DNA from: Sambucus nigra
Taxonomy: Eukaryota > Streptophyta > Magnoliopsida > Dipsacales > Adoxaceae
Length of the DNA: 64,000 nucleotides
Assembly (NCBI GenBank): GCA_949130495.1
Contig: OX422210.1
Location: forward strand, 28,742,681-28,806,680
Direction of reading: 5' to 3'
Below are positions 60,487 to 64,000 of the stretch, piece by piece (position 1 is the stretch's first letter; every line of letters begins with the position of its first letter). Position numbers and translations under genes: made by a program. The notes under the pieces were generated by a model. The model was given only the letters and a program-made list of their open reading frames with translations, searched no databases and was not told the origin of the DNA.

Positions 60487-63431
60487 TGTAATACCCCGTA
60501 TTTTCGTGATATTTATTTATGGGATTAATTGAATTAAATGTGTATTAATTGGAAATTAATCCGAATTAAAATACTAGCGAGATGCGAGTTGGTATTTGAT
60601 TATAATGTGCATATATGATTATATATGAATTTTGAATTATGAAATTTGTCGTGAGATTGAAATACGGCAATTTGGGAATTTTGTTGAGACGCGTGTGACA
60701 GTCGCGTCATGGAATATAATTATGAAAATTAAAAAGTGAATTTTATTTCTATAAACCGTATGGTCATTTTGAGTGTGCCAACGCGTCCGAAAGGGTCGAA
60801 ATAGTCAGAAAACACTAGCCGGGGGTTTGGTTTGGATCCCGGGGTATTTTTAGGCCATACCGGCAATAAAAAGGGCAGTTTGGTAATTTTAGAATTTTGG
60901 GATTTTTGATTAACGAATTTTAGGAGTTTTAAATGGAAAATTAAAAGACCCACTAACCCATTATCAGCCATTAACTGATTAGAAGGCTACGGGGGTTATT
61001 AGAATTAGCCCCAAAAGTTCCTAAGACAAACCCTAGCCTCCATTGCCACCATTAGAGAAGAAAGCTTGGAGAGAGAGAGAGAGAGAGGAGGAATTCTGCA
61101 GAGAGAGCAAGAACCATTCATCAGATTCGTCATCAAAATCAGAGATTCAAATAAGGCAAGTGGTTTAATTTCGTTATTTTGCAAAGAATGTTTCTTCCAT
61201 GTGTAGGAATTGATAAAATCTTATTATTCTTGGGAGTTAATGAAAAACCCATTTTAATTGGAAGTAAAAATTACCTTTTTGATGAGGAATTGCATGTAGA
61301 TTTGTATTTAGATGATTATTCTGATGATATTATAATTTGGATGAAACAAAAACGGATTTGATTAGTCTCATTGATGATTTATAAATTTTAGGGTTCATGT
61401 TCATGTAATTTGGGGGATAAATGAAGGGATTTGATGATTTGATGATGTTTAAGATGTATTGGCCCTATATATAAACGTTTAGTTATGATCTAAGAATGTT
61501 TAGTACGAATTAGGAACCTTAAATTGATGTTGGAAAGATGTTTAGAGGAGATTAGAGATGTAGAAAAATTTGAAAAACGAGTAAAGGAATTTTTGGGCTC
61601 GAATCTGGCCACTCGTTAGAAGACCTGCCCAGGTCGTTCACACGAGCTTGTTCGAACGAGCTTCTAACGAGTTGACAGTTTGGGTTCTAATGAGAGGGAT
61701 GTTCGTTCGAAGACTTTTGTTCGAACGAGATCTCGTTAGAAGGCCCAGTTCGTTCGAACGAACTCTCGTTCGAACAGCCTTGTTCGAACGAGACTTCCAA
61801 CGAGCTGACAGTTTAGGCTTTTTAGCCTGTTTTGATTTAGCGTGTCCCGTAACCTTACTTAATGGTAGAGATCACCTTCCCTTGATGATAAATTGATATA
61901 TTAGGGACATTTGAGGTATAATGAGGAGTAAAACCTAGAAGTGTGATTCGAACCAAGGGGAAATTATGGAGTAGGATGTGAGTGTCTATTACGGTGTGAG
62001 AACTATTGACGGCCTAATTTATTATATTAACCGGGAACATATAAATTGTGTAGTATTATATGTCGGTACGAGAATGAGAAGGGTACCACCAACATATTAT
62101 GGTGATTACTAAGATGTGTGCATACTTAGTATATGTATTGATTTTATGTGTATGACATACCTACCATACTTGCTATCACGGGAGGTTTACGTTCGCTTAG
62201 GGCCTTCTAATCCTTGTGTTGCCCGGATTTAGATTGGTTACCTCGATGAATATAGGTCAGAGAAGGACCTATTGGGATATTAATAAGTCTGTTGATCGTG
62301 GGAGCGCAGGTATGTGCGTGACCCATGTGATGTGACTGTGTTCGCCTCCATTATTTGTGATGTTGTTATCTGAGAACGATTCCTGAGAGATTCAGAATGC
62401 GTGATCCTTATGTACGTGATGTACTGGGATGGATAGCAAAGTATGTGTGCACCGCAGCTTAGTCTCGGGGTGCTTGTATTGTATATTTATGACGTGAATA
62501 ATATACACTTAATTAATGGAAACTTTCATGTGATATTGTGTGTATAAATATGGAAACGTTTTGAGAAAACATAACGGGTTAACCGATAGTGAATTGTATT
62601 ACAAATTGAGAATCTAAGTTTAAGTAAAGCTCTCTATTGATTTGATAACGCTAGACTGTAAAAATGGAAATCGAGTAGTAAGGGGTGGAACTTATTACGG
62701 TTTGGTTAGCCATGTATGTCATTTAGATGGGTACGGTACGTTAGGAGTGCACATGTAGTCGAGAGGTGAGAATTTCATGTGAGTGCACGTCCTAACATGT
62801 ATTTTGCATTTAATGTTTTAATGTTATTAAAACACTTGCTGTTTTTAAAATGATTTCCACTTTCGGGCTCTGACCCATTTTCTTTCAAATCTATTTTTGT
62901 AAAAACCATTTTAGGTGCCCAGCCACAAGGACACCATGCTTAGGATCCTCATTCAGGTGACGAGCTGTAGCTGTTTGTGGAAGTTACAGGACTTTGCTTG
63001 TAGACGCTTCTTCTATATTGACTCTCTATTCAGCATTTATCAGTTGTAGGGCATGTCGCCCATTTCTGTAGAGACATTTCATTTATTTCAGTTATTCAGA
63101 TTTATGGCATGTATTAATTCAGGATTCAGACTTGTCATTTTATTTTCAGTTGTGGGATTGTTGTGAGGAGTTTTCCTCCGGACTTTTGATTACTTCGTTG
63201 GTTATTTATTACTTCATTATGGTGAATGGATTATGTTGTTCTTCCATTACTCTTTTATTGCATGTTAATCAGACTTAACTTAAAATTTGGCAACTTACTT
63301 TTTAAATACTAGGTGGTTAGTAACTATTAAAATGTTTTCGACAGTGATTCTATTAACTGAACCAACTTGGCATTTTGTATTGATTTAATAAAGGAGTAGC
63401 TACCCGGTATTTAATTAGTCGAGGTGTCACA
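60487..63431 (+). repeat. Right LTR of element G (2945 bp)
   Basis: Aligned with the left LTR throughout. The palindrome module (61611-61808) is longer here than in the left LTR. A GATTTGATG unit is repeated fewer times than in the left LTR (61430 against 53665). Ends CGAGGTGTCACA. Confidence 0.97.
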
Positions 63432-63436
63432 TTTAA
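63432..63436. other. Target-site duplication of G, right
   Basis: TTTAA, matching 52719-52723. Confidence 0.95.
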
Positions 63437-63720
63437 TGCGGATTCATCCTCTTGATTATCCGGATATGAATGCTCTATACGAGATGCATCTCGGACCGCT
63501 TAAGCTGCTCGGACTGCCTAAGTAGCTCGGTATACATGAGTTGCTTGGTACAATAGAGTTCCTCGGAGAACACTTGTTGCTCGGAGCCCCTGAGTTGGTC
63601 GGGGAGGTTGAGTTCCGAGGAGTCAAGGTGTTGTTCAAAAAATGTTTGCGAGTGCCATGTAGATTGACACATTTCTCCACATGATTGGTCCACATCAGCA
63701 GACTAAATTTGGTATCAACA
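63437..63720 (-). repeat. Copia-type LTR H, 5' portion, with minisatellite
   Basis: On the minus strand the LTR begins TGTTGATACCAAATTTAG at 63720. An 18-bp imperfect tandem repeat (63501-63627, seven units with cores like GAGTTGCTCGG) lies within it. The rest of the LTR is 52434-52723. Confidence 0.85.
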
Positions 63721-64000
63721 GGATCCCCCAATGTTTCGTAGTTTGATGTTGAATAAAAGTATGGAACATTCTGCTGCTTAGATTTTCGGTTTGTATGGTT
63801 TCTAGGAAAGCATTCCTTGTATACAAGTCCTTTAGAAATGCACAGTATCAGTCTTTATAAATATTTTGAATTTCCATAACCGCTTCGTTTTTTGTGCCTT
63901 TCTCTTCTTTTTAGCCGTCGGATACGCAATCGTCCATCCTAGTAATCATTTTTTTTCTCTATTCCCGAGGTAAGGTATTTAAATGCTTCAGAAAATTTGA
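63721..64000 (-). mobile_element. Start of the interior of copia element H
   Basis: The minus strand just outside the LTR reads ATTGGGGGATCC, a polypurine tract, so H is a 3' LTR and its interior extends to the right beyond the window. The visible 280 bases are AT-rich 3' untranslated sequence with no coding motif. Confidence 0.6.

Larger units (their letters stand above)
52724..63431 (+). mobile_element. Element G: nearly complete Tekay/Del-like chromovirus
   Basis: A 10.7-kb LTR retrotransposon with 5-bp TTTAA target duplications, 2.9-kb LTRs, initiator-Met primer site, one gag-pol frame, polypurine tract and a C-terminal chromodomain. Domain order gag, protease, RT, RNase H, integrase, chromodomain is that of Ty3/gypsy chromoviruses; the GPF integrase motif and WERE-type chromodomain fit the Tekay/Del group. 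LTRs differ by about nine substitutions in the first 400 bp and fewer later, so insertion is fairly recent. Four in-frame stops and one single-base frameshift prevent expression of a full polyprotein. It is inserted in copia LTR H. Confidence 0.95.

Overview
This window looks like a stretch of repeat-rich, probably heterochromatic nuclear DNA from a flowering plant. The evidence is the kind of repeats present: Ty3/gypsy chromovirus retrotransposons primed by initiator-Met tRNA (TGGTATCAGAGC sites), a Ty1/copia LTR, non-autonomous hAT elements with 8-bp target duplications, plant-mobile-domain pseudogenes, (TA)n tracts and a degenerate satellite array. I recognise no intact host gene and no functional RNA gene. 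Species cannot be named from the sequence.

Layout. 1-7156: a decayed Ty3/gypsy element (C') on the minus strand, with integrase, RT, protease and gag remnants and then an LTR; the LTR carries a ~1.85-kb insertion with a tRNA-like T-arm and a 357-bp hAT element. 7157-8672: AT-rich spacer with a nested foldback. 8673-9106: 3' end of a minus-strand LTR, probably a displaced piece of element B. 9107-19544: element A, a plus-strand chromovirus with long LTRs, a decayed gag and most of pol missing. 19545-25976: element B, minus strand, 3' LTR plus gag but no 5' LTR. 25977-29815: element C, plus strand, the same family as C' in opposite orientation. 29850-31463: LTR fragment D (minus). 31464-38500: low-information DNA with two decayed coding regions, a coiled-coil protein (minus) and a plant mobile domain protein (plus). 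38500-39714: LTR fragment; 39800-40823: a hAT-like element with perfect 8-bp TSD.

40946-49733: a GC- and CpG-rich satellite with ~160-177-bp monomers (about 45 copies), interrupted at 42467-43519. 49734-52433: repeat E (plus) with a second copy E' inserted in inverse orientation. 52434-63720: a copia LTR (H, minus) split by a nearly complete ~10.7-kb Tekay/Del-like chromovirus (G, 52724-63431) with 2.9-kb LTRs, TTTAA target duplications, PBS, PPT and recognisable gag, protease, RT, RNase H, integrase and chromodomain. G is inactivated by four in-frame stops and one frameshift.

The elements do not work together as a pathway; the organisation is a history of nesting (G into H into E; E' into E; A probably into B; MITEs into LTRs). 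The less expected structures are the satellite with recurrent half-length monomers, a fast-changing palindrome module found at a similar place in several LTR families, and a block shared by A and B between pol and the 3' LTR that no standard retroelement domain explains.
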